A stretch of 64,000 nucleotides of DNA from Methylocystis hirsuta. Its GTDB lineage: Bacteria > Pseudomonadota > Alphaproteobacteria > Rhizobiales > Beijerinckiaceae. Below, piece after piece: positions 55,847-64,000 of the stretch. The stretch spans positions 1,302,001-1,366,000 of the forward strand of contig NZ_QWDD01000001.1 of NCBI RefSeq assembly GCF_003722355.1, read 5' to 3'. How positions within the stretch are numbered: the stretch's first letter is position 1; the number at the start of each line of letters is the position of its first letter. A program made the translations under genes and the position numbers. Below the pieces are notes generated by a model. That model did not search any database, had not been told where the DNA came from, and saw nothing but the letters and a program-made list of their open reading frames with translations.

Positions 55847-58285
55847 TTAGCTCTTCAACGGCGCCGGACGTTCGTCGCGTTCCGCATCCGCAGCGCGAAT
55901 CGCCGCGTCATCTCCCGCAGCGGCTTCTTCCGCGGCGCGCTTCTTGCCCGCTTCCAAGATGTCGCGCTCAGGCCGCGGCAGCACCGGTCCCTCCGGGAAG
56001 ACGAAGCCAAGCGACTTCGCTCCGGTGTCGTCGCCGACGACGACGACGCGCACAGCGCCGCCATTCTTGAGGCGACCGAACAACACCTCGTCGGCGAGCG
56101 GCGTCTTGATGTGCTGGTGAATGACCCGCGACATCGGCCGCGCGCCCATCGATTCGTCATAGCCGTGCTCGACGAGCCAGCTGCGCGCTTCGTCGGTGAG
56201 CTCGATCGTGACGTTGCGGTCGGCAAGCTGCGCTTCGAGCTGCATGATGAATTTGTCGACGACGCGCTTGATGACGTCGACCGGCAGATGACCGAAAGGC
56301 ACGATGGCGTCGAGACGATTGCGGAACTCCGGCGCGAAGAGCCGATTGATCGCTTCGCTGTCGTCGAGATCGCGGCGCGTGCGCGTGAAGCCGATCGGCG
56401 TGCGGGCAAGATCCTGCGCGCCCGCATTCGTCGTCATGATGAGGATGACGTTGCGGAAGTCGATGGTCTTGCCGTTGTGATCCGTCAGCTTCCCGTGATC
56501 CATCACCTGCAGCAGGATGTTGTAGAGATCGGGATGCGCCTTCTCGATCTCGTCGAGCAGCAGCACGCAATGCGGATGCTGGTCGATGGCGTCGGTCAGC
56601 AGTCCGCCCTGATCAAAGCCGACATAGCCGGGAGGCGCGCCGATCAGCCGGCTCACCGTATGGCGCTCCATATATTCCGACATGTCGAAGCGCACGAGCT
56701 CGATGCCGAGCGATGTCGCCAGCTGGCGCGCGGCTTCCGTCTTGCCGACGCCGGTCGGTCCGGAGAAGAGATAGCAGCCGATCGGCTTCTCTTGATCGCG
56801 CAGACCCGCCCGCGCGAGTTTGATCGCCGACGTCAGCGCCGAGATCGCCTTATCCTGCCCATAGACGACGCGCCGCAGCGTCTCATCGAGATGCGCGAGA
56901 ACTTCGGCGTCGTCCTTGGAGACGGTCTTCGGCGGCACGCGCGCCATGGTGGCGATCGTCGTTTCGATCTCTTTCAGCCCGATCGTCTTTTTGCGCTTGT
57001 TTTCCGCGACCAGCATCTGCGCCGCGCCGGTTTCGTCGATCACGTCGATCGCCTTGTCCGGCAGCTTGCGGTCATGAATGTAACGCGCCGAGAGCTCCAC
57101 CGCCGCCTTCAGCGCGTCGTTGGTGTAGCGGATCTTATGGAACTCCTCGAAATAGGGCTTGAGTCCCTTCACGATTTCGATCGCATCGGGGATCGAGGGT
57201 TCGTTGACGTCGATCTTCTGGAAGCGGCGAACGAGCGCGCGGTCCTTCTCGAAATACTGCCGGTATTCCTTGTAGGTCGTCGAGCCGATGCAGCGCAGAA
57301 CGCCCTGCGCCAGCGCGGGCTTCAGAAGGTTCGAGGCGTCCATCGCGCCGCCCGAGGTGGCGCCCGCGCCAATCACCGTATGGATCTCGTCGATGAAGAG
57401 AATCGCGTTCTTGTGATTCTCGATTTCCTTCACGACCTGCTTCAGCCGTTCTTCGAAGTCGCCGCGATAGCGCGTGCCGGCGAGCAGCGCGCCCATGTCG
57501 AGCGCGAACACCGTCGCCCCGGCGAGAACCTCGGGGACCTCGTTGGAGACGATCTTACGCGCGAGGCCTTCGGCGATCGCCGTCTTGCCGACGCCGGGAT
57601 CGCCGACGAGCAGGGGATTGTTCTTTTGCCGGCGGCACAGAACCTGGATCGTGCGCAGCACTTCCGGCTCGCGGCCGATCAGCGGGTCGATTCGGCCGTC
57701 GCGCGCCTTCCTGTTGAGATTGACGCAATAGGCCTCGAGTGCGCCTTCCTTTTTGCGGCTCTCGCCGTCGCGGCCCTCGCGGCCTTCGCTGCGCTCGCCG
57801 TCTTCCTCGACGCCGCGCGGACTCCGGCTGGCGTCCGAAAGCCCCGGACGCTTGGCGATGCCATGGCTGATGAAATTGACGGCGTCATAGCGCGTCATGT
57901 CCTGCTCCTGCAGGAAATAAACGGCGTGGCTTTCGCGCTCGGCGAACAGCGCGACAAGAACATTGGCGCCGCTGACGTCTTCGCGGCCGGACGATTGGAC
58001 GCTGATAATCGCCCGCTGCACGACCCGCTGGAACCCGGCGGTCGGCTTGCATTCATCCGCGTCTTCGTTGACGAGGTTGTCGAGCTCGCGATCGATGTAG
58101 TCGCGCAAATTCTTGGTCAGGACGTCGAGATCCACCGAACAGGCGCGGAGCACCGCCGACGCATCGACGTCCTCGACGAGGCTCAGCAGGAGGTGCTCGA
58201 GCGTCGCATATTCATGGCGCCGCTCGCGGGCGGACGCGAGCGCACGGTCGAGGGTCTGCTTGAGATTGCGCGAGAAGGTCGGCAT
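55847..58285 (-). CDS. clpA: ATP-dependent Clp protease ATP-binding subunit ClpA
   Basis: AAA+ unfoldase that feeds substrates into ClpP. The 812-residue product has the N-terminal ClpS-binding domain ([26 protein letters not shown]), a charged linker near 150-180, AAA domain 1 with [15 protein letters not shown] (about 225) and a matching DEIH Walker B, and AAA domain 2 with [15 protein letters not shown] (about 513) and [12 protein letters not shown]. Length suits alphaproteobacterial ClpA (800-830). clpS lies 9 nt upstream, so the adaptor and unfoldase are co-expressed; clpP is elsewhere. Confidence 0.96.
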   Translation of the reverse strand: MPTFSRNLKQTLDRALASARERRHEYATLEHLLLSLVEDVDASAVLRACSVDLDVLTKNLRDYIDRELDNLVNEDADECKPTAGFQRVVQRAIISVQSSGREDVSGANVLVALFAERESHAVYFLQEQDMTRYDAVNFISHGIAKRPGLSDASRSPRGVEEDGERSEGREGRDGESRKKEGALEAYCVNLNRKARDGRIDPLIGREPEVLRTIQVLCRRQKNNPLLVGDPGVGKTAIAEGLARKIVSNEVPEVLAGATVFALDMGALLAGTRYRGDFEERLKQVVKEIENHKNAILFIDEIHTVIGAGATSGGAMDASNLLKPALAQGVLRCIGSTTYKEYRQYFEKDRALVRRFQKIDVNEPSIPDAIEIVKGLKPYFEEFHKIRYTNDALKAAVELSARYIHDRKLPDKAIDVIDETGAAQMLVAENKRKKTIGLKEIETTIATMARVPPKTVSKDDAEVLAHLDETLRRVVYGQDKAISALTSAIKLARAGLRDQEKPIGCYLFSGPTGVGKTEAARQLATSLGIELVRFDMSEYMERHTVSRLIGAPPGYVGFDQGGLLTDAIDQHPHCVLLLDEIEKAHPDLYNILLQVMDHGKLTDHNGKTIDFRNVILIMTTNAGAQDLARTPIGFTRTRRDLDDSEAINRLFAPEFRNRLDAIVPFGHLPVDVIKRVVDKFIMQLEAQLADRNVTIELTDEARSWLVEHGYDESMGARPMSRVIHQHIKTPLADEVLFGRLKNGGAVRVVVVGDDTGAKSLGFVFPEGPVLPRPERDILEAGKKRAAEEAAAGDDAAIRAADAERDERPAPLKS

Positions 58286-58294
58286 GCGCTCGTC

Positions 58295-58678
58295 CTATTT
58301 CTTTTCCATGATGCATTGCAGCGGATGCTGATGCTTCCTTGCAAAATCCATGACCTGGGTGACTTTGGTCTCAGCGACCTCGTAGGTGTAGACGCCGCAT
58401 TCGCCGACGCCGTGATTGTGGACGTGGAGCATGATGCGCGTGGCTTCTTCCACCGACTTGTTGAAATATTTACGCAGCACGATCACCACGAACTCCTGCG
58501 TCGTGTAGTCGTCGTTCAACAAAAGCACCCGATACATATTGGGCTTGCGCGTCTGAGGACGCGTTCGCGTGACGAGCGCGGTTCCGGCCCCGGGACCGAC
58601 GTCGCCTCCCTTGCGCGGCTCCTTGGCCGCTCGCGGCGCACTAGCCGCCATCGCTAGCGTTAAATCCTCCGCCGCCAC
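58295..58678 (-). CDS. clpS: ClpS adaptor protein
   Basis: Delivers N-degron substrates to ClpA. The 127-residue product has an unstructured Ala/Arg-rich N-terminus (about 1-45), then the ClpS fold with [17 protein letters not shown] (the Asn-Asp-Asp substrate gate), [28 protein letters not shown] and a basic C-terminal helix. GTG at 58678 has AAAGGG 7 nt upstream and is preferred; an ATG nine codons later is the alternative. It forms an operon with clpA. Confidence 0.93.
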   Translation of the reverse strand: MAAEDLTLAMAASAPRAAKEPRKGGDVGPGAGTALVTRTRPQTRKPNMYRVLLLNDDYTTQEFVVIVLRKYFNKSVEEATRIMLHVHNHGVGECGVYTYEVAETKVTQVMDFARKHQHPLQCIMEKK

Positions 58679-58918
58679 GTCTTCACCCTTTCGATCCTTT
58701 TCATGTAGGTCGGCACAGTGGTTCTTTTAGGGTCGCCTCGCAGAATCTGGGCCATTTCCACGGTGAGGGAAATCAAGAACATCGCTAGTTTTGAGCTTTC
58801 GTCGCGGCTTGGCAAGGGGGCGCGCGATGCGCTGTCGCCGGGTTTTGTCGAAAGCCGCATCAATAAAAAATTCACCTTCGCTAGATTAGCGTCACACCGC
58901 TAACCTTCAGGCATTCAA

Positions 58919-59275
58919 GTGCGTCGACCCCTCGAGCCTCGCCGTTTAAGCCACCCCCGCGCCGGCCTTCCGGCGGGCGTCTGGAGTCTCGCGGCGCTGT
59001 CGATCGCCGCTTGTTTGTGCAGCGTGCTCGGCGCCAAGCTGCTCTCGAATGTCTTTGAGCCTCCCGAAACGCTAGCGCCGGCGCGCTTTTCCGGGGGCGC
59101 GGAAACCGATCTGCGCGGCCTTGCCAAGGCTGCGCCGCAACGCGAGGCGCCGGCGCCGACAGGACAACGTGAGGCCGACGTCGACCGTTTGCCGACAGGC
59201 ACGATCCCAGACAAGCGCAAAGGGCGGAAGGCGTTGACGCCTTGCGGCGAAGCTGGCGAAGTCGCCGATCATTAG
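58919..59275 (+). CDS. Hypothetical protein with N-terminal membrane segment
   Basis: A 118-residue product from a GTG with CAGG 8 nt upstream. Residues about 20-45 are hydrophobic (VWSLAALSIAACLCSVLGAKLL), suggesting a membrane anchor or uncleaved signal, followed by a Pro/Ala/Gly/Arg-rich tail with no recognisable domain. AT-rich sequence at 58860-58890 could hold its promoter. It has no obvious partner: clpS diverges on one side and a helicase follows on the other. Small size and low complexity leave some chance that it is not a gene. Confidence 0.5.
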   Translation: MRRPLEPRRLSHPRAGLPAGVWSLAALSIAACLCSVLGAKLLSNVFEPPETLAPARFSGGAETDLRGLAKAAPQREAPAPTGQREADVDRLPTGTIPDKRKGRKALTPCGEAGEVADH

Positions 59276-59514
59276 TTTTTTGCGACCAACCCTCGCGCGC
59301 GCGACCGACGCGCGCATATATTTATTGACAATCTGGCAATTGCCCTTAAAGCATTCCCGTGGCTATCGCCCGCGCTTCTTTGCGGCGGACCGTCGGCGGG
59401 CCAGATAGCCGTTGCGGCGATGACGGCGATTTCTCTCAACATCCACGCGCGCTTCTTTACGGCTGGCGCGCAAGCGGAATTTCCGCACATGCGAGCCGTA
59501 ATTCAGGATAATTA
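59276..59514 (+). promoter_or_regulatory. Upstream region and leader of the DEAD-box helicase gene
   Basis: TTGACA at 59325-59330 is a perfect -35 box, but the best -10 hexamers 16-17 bp on (TAAAGC, AAAGCA) are poor, and the spacer holds the palindrome GGCAATTGCC. If used, the mRNA would have a leader of about 155 nt, a common feature of regulated DEAD-box genes. A very basic 52-codon minus-strand frame crosses this region but lacks support. Confidence 0.4.
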
Positions 59515-61110
59515 ATGACATTCGAAGAACTGGGCCTTTCCCAAAAGGTTCTCGCGGCCGTCCAAACGTCCGGCTATACGACCCCCACGCCAATTCAGGC
59601 GCAGGCCATTCCACCCGCCTTGCAGGGGCGCGACATTCTCGGCATCGCCCAAACGGGCACCGGCAAGACAGCCGCCTTCACCCTGCCGATGCTGAGCCGT
59701 CTCGAAAGCGGCCGCGCCCGCGCCAGAATGCCGCGAACGCTCATTCTGGAGCCGACGCGCGAACTTGCCGCGCAGGTCGAAGCAAGCTTCGCCAAATACG
59801 GCAAGAACCATCGTCTCAATGTCGCGCTGCTGATTGGCGGCGTCGCCTTCGGCGAGCAGGAAACCAAAATCATGCGCGGGGCCGACGTGCTGATCGCCAC
59901 GCCGGGCCGCCTGCTCGACTTCTTCGATCGCGGCAAGCTGCTGCTCACCGGCATCGAAATTCTCGTCATCGACGAGGCGGACCGTATGCTCGACATGGGT
60001 TTCATTCCCGACATCGAGCGCGTCTGCAAGCTGGTGCCCTTCACGCGGCAGACGCTCTTCTTCTCTGCGACCATGCCGCCCGAAATCACGCGGCTGACGG
60101 AAGCCTTTCTGCATAATCCGATCCGTTGCGAAGTCTCGCGCGCCGCGACGACGGCGACCACGATCCGGCAGGTTCTCGTCGCTTCGCGGGGCCACGCCGA
60201 TAAGCGCGAGACGTTGCGCACGCTCATTCGCGACGCCGAAAACTTCAAGAACGCGATCATCTTCTGCAACCGCAAGCGCGACGTGGCGACCCTTCATCGC
60301 TCTCTCGTCAAGCACGGCTTTTCCGCCGGCGCCCTGCACGGCGACATGGATCAGCTGGCGCGGATGGCCTCGCTCGACGCGTTCAAGACGGGCGAGGTGT
60401 CGCTGATCGTGTGTTCGGATGTGGCGGCGCGCGGCCTCGACATTCCGGATGTGAGCCATGTGCTCAACTTCGACGTCCCGACGCACAGCGAAGATTACGT
60501 GCACCGGATCGGCCGCACCGGGCGCGCTGGCCGGTCGGGCGTGGCGATCACGCTCGTCACCGAAGACGACATGAAATATATCGACCAGATCCAGAGCCTC
60601 ATCGGCAAGGCGATCGACTGGGAGGGGCCGGGCTTCGACGCCTTGCCGCCGCCGATGGAGACGAGCCGCCCGCAAGAGCGCCGTGGCGAGCGCGCCGAAC
60701 GCGGGCCGCGCCGGGAGCGCGGCCGCCGGCCGGGCGCCGCCGAGCGCGAAGCGCCTGTCAGCCGCCGGCCGACAGCCGCCGCCGCTGAACGCGAGGCCCC
60801 CGTCAACCGCCGGCCGGCCGCCGCCGAACGCGAAGCGCCCGCCAGCCGCCGGCCGACAGCCGCCGCCGCTGAACGCGAGGCCCCCGTGAGCATGGGTCGG
60901 TCCCGCGGCGGCCGCGTCAAGGCTGATGGAGAAGGCGTACGGCCTCCGGCCTATGGGGCGCCGGCTGGGCCTCCGGCCGCAGAGCGCCGTGAACGCCGCC
61001 CGCGGCATCATGAAGACGATGGGCCGCCCGTCATTGGACTGGGCGACCATGTGCCGTCCTTCCTGCTGCGCCCGGTGGCGCTGAGGCCGGCGAAGGTCGG
61101 CGAAGAATAG
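59515..61110 (+). CDS. rhlE: DEAD-box ATP-dependent RNA helicase (RhlE type)
   Basis: RNA helicase likely to act in ribosome biogenesis or RNA decay, often at low temperature. The 531-residue product carries the Q motif (FEELGLSQKVLAAVQTSGYTTPTPIQ), Walker A AQTGTGKT, PTRELAAQ, TPGRLLDF, DEAD in VIDEADRMLDMGF, SAT in FFSATMP, and HRIGRTGRAGR in the second RecA-like domain (ending about residue 375). The last about 150 residues are Arg/Pro/Ala/Glu-rich and contain tandem AEREAPVSRRP units, a disordered RNA-binding-type tail. AGGA is 8 nt before the ATG. Confidence 0.92.
   Translation: MTFEELGLSQKVLAAVQTSGYTTPTPIQAQAIPPALQGRDILGIAQTGTGKTAAFTLPMLSRLESGRARARMPRTLILEPTRELAAQVEASFAKYGKNHRLNVALLIGGVAFGEQETKIMRGADVLIATPGRLLDFFDRGKLLLTGIEILVIDEADRMLDMGFIPDIERVCKLVPFTRQTLFFSATMPPEITRLTEAFLHNPIRCEVSRAATTATTIRQVLVASRGHADKRETLRTLIRDAENFKNAIIFCNRKRDVATLHRSLVKHGFSAGALHGDMDQLARMASLDAFKTGEVSLIVCSDVAARGLDIPDVSHVLNFDVPTHSEDYVHRIGRTGRAGRSGVAITLVTEDDMKYIDQIQSLIGKAIDWEGPGFDALPPPMETSRPQERRGERAERGPRRERGRRPGAAEREAPVSRRPTAAAAEREAPVNRRPAAAEREAPASRRPTAAAAEREAPVSMGRSRGGRVKADGEGVRPPAYGAPAGPPAAERRERRPRHHEDDGPPVIGLGDHVPSFLLRPVALRPAKVGEE
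60738..60887. repeat. 84-bp tandem duplication in the helicase tail
   Basis: The run beginning CAGCCGCCGGCCGACAGCC at 60759 recurs at 60843, exactly 84 bp (28 codons) later, with an internal half-unit. It encodes repeated AEREAPVSRRPTAAA-type segments and keeps frame, so tail length can change without damage. Confidence 0.85.
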
Positions 61111-61173
61111 GTTTTTCCAGCAGTTTTTTCTGGCAAGGCTTGCCCGATCAGGCAAGCCTGCGCCGCAGCGGCC

Positions 61174-61608
61174 TCATCCTTCGAACGGCCCCATTGCGCC
61201 GCGAATTTTCTCCGCCTGTTCTGCGAGCTTCGTGTCCTCCGCCATGGTCCCCGGAGGCCGCAAGGCGACGCCGTCCCAACGCGGCAGCAGGTGGAAGTGC
61301 AGGTGATAGATCACCTGTCCGCCGGCGCTTTCGTTGAATTGATGCAGCGTCAGGCCGTCCGCGGCAAACGCCTTTTCAATCGCCTTCGCGACATGCTGCA
61401 CGCGCTTCATCAATTCGCCGAGCGTTTCCGGCGAGACGTCGAGGAGTCCGCGCGCGCCTTCCTTTGGAACGACCAGAACATGGCCCTCGGCGCGCGGCAT
61501 GATGTCCATAAACGCGAGCGAGACGTCGTCCTCATAGACCTTATGCGCAGGGATTTCTCCGCGCAGAATCTTGCCGAAAATATTATTGGGGTCATAGGCG
61601 ACGGCCAT
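61174..61608 (-). CDS. HIT-family nucleotide hydrolase/transferase
   Basis: A 144-residue histidine-triad protein, probably a dinucleoside polyphosphate or AMP-conjugate hydrolase of the HINT/HinT type. It has YDPNNIFGKILRGEIPAHKVYEDD at the N-terminus, FMDIMPRAEGHVLVVPK, and the catalytic triad HLHFHLLPR (about residues 103-111). AGGGAAC is upstream of the ATG. The gene is convergent with the helicase gene and stands upstream of no obvious partner. Confidence 0.94.
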   Translation of the reverse strand: MAVAYDPNNIFGKILRGEIPAHKVYEDDVSLAFMDIMPRAEGHVLVVPKEGARGLLDVSPETLGELMKRVQHVAKAIEKAFAADGLTLHQFNESAGGQVIYHLHFHLLPRWDGVALRPPGTMAEDTKLAEQAEKIRGAMGPFEG

Positions 61609-61775
61609 GGGCTGTTCCCTTCGAGCGCTTGCTCCTTAAAATCGTTTGGCCGTTCCGACGGGCGCTTGCGTCTCAAGGGACGTCGCTCATGGCGCGAACG
61701 AAGCGTCGCCTGGCGGCGACAGTCCCGTTCTCGCTGAAGAAGGCCGGCAAGGAAAGCAATTGCTTTTGAGGCCTG

Positions 61776-62639
61776 TCAATCCCCAAAGGCGAAGGCGCGG
61801 ATATTGGTGAGGCGAAAATCGCTCGCCGGATATACGCCGAGAATCTCCACTTCCTTGGAGAAGAACTGCAGTTCTTCGAGCGCGCGCGCCATCGCCGGCT
61901 GCTCGGGATGTCCGTCGGCGTCGGCGAGAAAGCGCGTCGCGGCGAATTCGCCGTCAACCATGTAGCTTTCAAGCTTGGTCATATTGACGCCATTCGTGGC
62001 GAAGCCGCCAAGCGCCTTGTAGAGCGCGGCCGGCACGTTGCGCACGCGAAAGATGAAGGTGGTGATGGTCGACCCCGCGCTCGGCGCCGCCCATTGCCTG
62101 GTCTTCGACAGCACGATGAAACGCGTCGTGTTATGCGCTTCGTCCTCGATGTTCTCCGCCAGCACGTCGAGATCGTAGATGTCGGCGGCGAGTCGCGGCG
62201 CGATCGCGGCCTTCGTCGGATCGCCCCACTCGGCGACTTCCCGCGCGGCGCCGGCAGTGTCTCCGGCGGTGTGCGCTGCGAGGCCGAGTTGGCGGATGGC
62301 GCGGCGGCACTGACCCAGCGCATGGACATGGCTGTAGACGCTTCTGAGCCCTTGCCGCGTCGCGCCCCTGGGCGCCATCAAGTGAAAATGGATCGGCAGG
62401 AAGTGTTCGCCGACGATATGCAGACCGGAATGCGGCAGGAAATGATGAATATCCGCGACGCGTCCGGCGATCGAATTCTCGATTGGGATCATGCCGAGCG
62501 CGGCGCGCCCCTCGGTCACCGACGCGAAGGCGTCCTCGAAGCTTGCGCAAGGGAGCGGCGTCAGATGCGGATAGGCCTGACGGCAGACGAGGTCGGAATT
62601 CGCGCCGGGCTCTCCCTGATAGGCGATATATTGCGTCAC
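61776..62639 (-). CDS. pheA: Prephenate dehydratase
   Basis: Converts prephenate to phenylpyruvate in phenylalanine synthesis. The 287-residue product has the periplasmic-binding-like catalytic lobes (YQGEPGANSDLVCRQAYP; PIENSIAGRVADIHHFL) with the catalytic Thr in NTTRFIVL (about residue 173), then a C-terminal ACT domain (about 195-275) containing the GFATNGVNMTKLES motif that binds Phe for feedback control. It lacks the chorismate mutase domain of the enterobacterial fusion. The GTG start overlaps the kdsB stop (GTGA). Confidence 0.95.
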   Translation of the reverse strand: MTQYIAYQGEPGANSDLVCRQAYPHLTPLPCASFEDAFASVTEGRAALGMIPIENSIAGRVADIHHFLPHSGLHIVGEHFLPIHFHLMAPRGATRQGLRSVYSHVHALGQCRRAIRQLGLAAHTAGDTAGAAREVAEWGDPTKAAIAPRLAADIYDLDVLAENIEDEAHNTTRFIVLSKTRQWAAPSAGSTITTFIFRVRNVPAALYKALGGFATNGVNMTKLESYMVDGEFAATRFLADADGHPEQPAMARALEELQFFSKEVEILGVYPASDFRLTNIRAFAFGD

Positions 62640-63382
62640 TTTGGGTCCTGTTCGCGCGCCGCGGCGCGCAGCGCGGTCAAATCGCGTTCCGTATCCACCG
62701 ATGGGGCGCCTTTGTCCAGCAGCGCGGCGTCGATGCGCATGCCGGCCTCGAGCGCGCGCAACTGCTCGAGGCGCTCACGCAATTCGGGCGCAGAGGGCGC
62801 AAGCGCGACGAATCGTTCCAGCGCGGCGCGGCGAAAGGCGTAAACGCCGATGTGCTTCAATCGCGGCCCCTCGCCATAAGGCGCCGGGGCGCGCGTAAAG
62901 TAAAGCGCGCGAACCCGTCCAGGCGCGAGCGAGGCTCCGACGAGCTTGACGGCGTTGGGATCGCCGGCGTCTTCGGCGCGCGCCGGGCAGGCGAGGGTGC
63001 CGATGTCGACCGCTGGATCATCGAGAAGCGCGAGCGCCGCTTCGAGCGCCCCGTCAGGAAGCAAGGGCTGGTCGCCCTGCAGATTGATCACGGCGCCATG
63101 GCGGCCTTTCGGGTCGAGCGCCCGCAAGGCTTCGCCGATGCGATCGCTGCCACAGGCGTGTGCGCCGCGCGTAAGCGCCGCTTGTCCGCCGACCGACTCG
63201 ATCGCGCGCGCGATCTCGGGAGAGTCGGTCGCGACCACGACAGGTCCGAGCGCTGCGGCGCATGCGCGCTCCCAGACATGGACGATCATGGGCCGACCGT
63301 CGATATCGGCGAGCGCCTTGCCGGGCAGACGCGTCGAGCGTAGACGCGCCGGAATGATGACGATCGGCGCGAGCGCCTGCAC
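62636..63382 (-). CDS. kdsB: 3-deoxy-manno-octulosonate cytidylyltransferase
   Basis: Activates KDO as CMP-KDO for the lipopolysaccharide inner core. The 248-residue product has VIIPARLRSTRLPGKALADIDGRPMI (the nucleotide-binding loop with the RLPGK motif), VVATDS, CGSDRIGEAL, NLQGDQPLLP and the C-terminal KHIGVYAFRR, all family hallmarks. It starts with GTG; the ribosome site is poor and it lies 4 nt after the lipoprotein gene, so coupling is likely. kdsA and the transferase are elsewhere. Confidence 0.94.
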   Translation of the reverse strand: MQALAPIVIIPARLRSTRLPGKALADIDGRPMIVHVWERACAAALGPVVVATDSPEIARAIESVGGQAALTRGAHACGSDRIGEALRALDPKGRHGAVINLQGDQPLLPDGALEAALALLDDPAVDIGTLACPARAEDAGDPNAVKLVGASLAPGRVRALYFTRAPAPYGEGPRLKHIGVYAFRRAALERFVALAPSAPELRERLEQLRALEAGMRIDAALLDKGAPSVDTERDLTALRAAAREQDPK

Positions 63383-63386
63383 CGCG

Positions 63387-63800
63387 CTAATAGGCGTTGC
63401 TATCCTCGGCCATCCAGCCCTTTTCGCTCTTCACGAAATGCAGCGTGCCTTCGCTCGTGTGCACTTCGGCCTTGCTGAATGTCCGGTCGTCGTCGAGGCC
63501 GAGAAATGCGCAGGTTCCGCGCTCGCGCTCATCGGCGCATTTGGCTTCGAAACCCTCGGGAAACTGAATTTCAGCCTCATACATCAATTCGTAAGCGTCG
63601 ACGTTCTCGCGCTTCACTTCGCGACCCTGCACCTTCTTGAAGGAGACGAGCTTGGCGTCGACGCCGTTCTTCTCCAGAAGATTGCGCAAGACTTTCGCGC
63701 CGGTGGCGTCGCCGGGCATATGTTCGCCGCAGGCGGAAAGCGTTAGGGCGACCGAGACGCCGGCCACAAGCCCAAGAACAAAGCGGAATCCAGATGCCAT
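63387..63800 (-). CDS. Predicted lipoprotein of unknown function
   Basis: A 137-residue product with a lipoprotein signal (residues 1-23) ending in LSAC, so it is probably anchored in the inner or outer membrane facing the periplasm. The mature part is polar, has one more Cys pair (KCADERERGTCAF, about 87-97) that could form a disulfide, and ends SEKGWMAEDSNAY. GGAGGAG just upstream makes the ATG secure. No family is recognised. Only 4 nt separate it from kdsB, so it probably leads the kdsB-pheA transcript. Confidence 0.75.
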   Translation of the reverse strand: MASGFRFVLGLVAGVSVALTLSACGEHMPGDATGAKVLRNLLEKNGVDAKLVSFKKVQGREVKRENVDAYELMYEAEIQFPEGFEAKCADERERGTCAFLGLDDDRTFSKAEVHTSEGTLHFVKSEKGWMAEDSNAY

Positions 63801-63929
63801 CTACTCCTCCAGCGCCACGTTCATCGCGGCGCGATGTTATTGGTTACGCTGGTCGTAGAAACGCCCTCGCAACTCCCCATCTGGGAAAATTCATATCAGA
63901 TAGTTGCATTTTTGTGCAGCCGGAGTAAC

Positions 63930-64000
63930 GTGACTTCGCCAAATGAGTTGCGCGTCTGGCGGCGTCGAAGGGCCTGTAAGAAGACCCATGGCGTGCGTAA
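63930..64000 (+). CDS. Possible start of a gene cut by the right edge
   Basis: A GTG with GGAG 5 nt upstream opens a plus-strand frame that is still open at the edge, giving about 23 codons (MTSPNELRVWRRRRACKKTHG). It is Arg/Lys-rich and too short to identify. The preceding AT-rich patch (63880-63915) could be a promoter shared with the divergent lipoprotein gene. Confidence 0.35.
   Translation, partial: MTSPNELRVWRRRRACKKTHGVR

Noticed and set aside
59363..59520. Very basic 52-residue minus-strand frame (ending AAKKRGR) before the helicase, at first reminiscent of a small ribosomal protein
   Set aside because: It does not match S21 or another ribosomal protein I know, its third codon positions are not GC-enriched as in neighbouring genes, and no ribosome site precedes it.
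59512..61155. 547-codon open frame on the minus strand over the helicase gene
   Set aside because: It mirrors the DEAD-box gene, whose motifs are complete; the antisense product is a low-complexity Arg/Ala/Gly text. High GC content creates such long shadows.

Overview
The window looks like a stretch of chromosome from a GC-rich alphaproteobacterium of the order Hyphomicrobiales (Rhizobiales). The support is the conserved run rpsB-tsf-pyrH-frr-uppS-cdsA-dxr-rseP-bamA-lpxD-fabZ-lpxA-lpxB, an RpsB with a C-terminal helix-hairpin-helix extension, an oxygen-dependent (cobG/cobN) cobalamin cluster, a GTTC-N7-GTTC LexA-type box next to ssb, and heavy use of ATGA/GTGA/TTGA stop-start overlaps. A Methylocystis/Methylosinus-like (Beijerinckiaceae/Methylocystaceae) host is my guess from the style of the dispersed repeats; nothing in the window proves it.

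Layout. 1-9 kb: a cut-off membrane protein, aminopeptidase N (pepN), and a divergent three-gene heavy-metal RND efflux operon (adaptor, pump, outer-membrane factor). 9-12.6 kb: an alpha/beta hydrolase, accA and an L,D-transpeptidase lipoprotein. 12.6-12.8 kb: a well-formed candidate small RNA with its own promoter and terminator. 12.8-25.5 kb: a twelve-gene cobalamin operon on the minus strand (cbtB-cbtA-cobW-cobN-cobG-cobH-cobI-cobJ-cobL-cobE-cobM-cobB) behind a promoter and a cobalamin riboswitch, with cobO diverging on the other side. 26-30.4 kb: a fatty-acid-hydroxylase-type membrane enzyme, a DMT exporter, a small membrane protein and a complete IS1202/ISNCY-like insertion sequence with a 17-bp target duplication. 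30.4-49.4 kb: the translation / isoprenoid / phospholipid / outer-membrane / lipid A superoperon, interrupted between tsf and pyrH by a two-gene P-loop ATPase module. 49.5-64 kb: ssb, dctA, an AT-rich orphan membrane protein, uvrA, clpA-clpS, a DEAD-box helicase, a HIT protein, pheA, kdsB and a lipoprotein.

The most unusual features are these. (1) The tsf/pyrH insertion: an archaeal-type AAA ATPase followed, with a 4-nt overlap, by a 1083-residue ATPase-wHTH-TPR protein. The pair has its own AT-rich promoter, and a 20-bp near-palindrome overlaps the spacer. It resembles STAND-type signalling or defence ATPases, but its role is unknown. (2) A family of about 115-bp double-hairpin repeats, four copies in both orientations. 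In every copy the first three bases are the TAG stop codon of the preceding plus-strand gene, as expected for a TA-targeting MITE. (3) Three different palindromic elements lying in frame inside cobB, cobN and uvrA, each adding roughly 25-45 residues. (4) The 88-nt candidate sRNA with exposed TCCTT and CCTCCC anti-Shine-Dalgarno motifs. (5) An IS whose target duplication ends exactly at the -35 box of the rpsB promoter.

Functionally the core genes supply ribosome assembly and recycling, undecaprenyl and MEP-pathway isoprenoids, CDP-diacylglycerol, outer-membrane protein insertion, lipid A and KDO, fatty-acid initiation (accA, fabZ) and B12 coenzyme. Start codons were re-chosen from Shine-Dalgarno sites and overlaps; several are GTG or TTG. 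Family names rest on recognised motifs, not on database searches.
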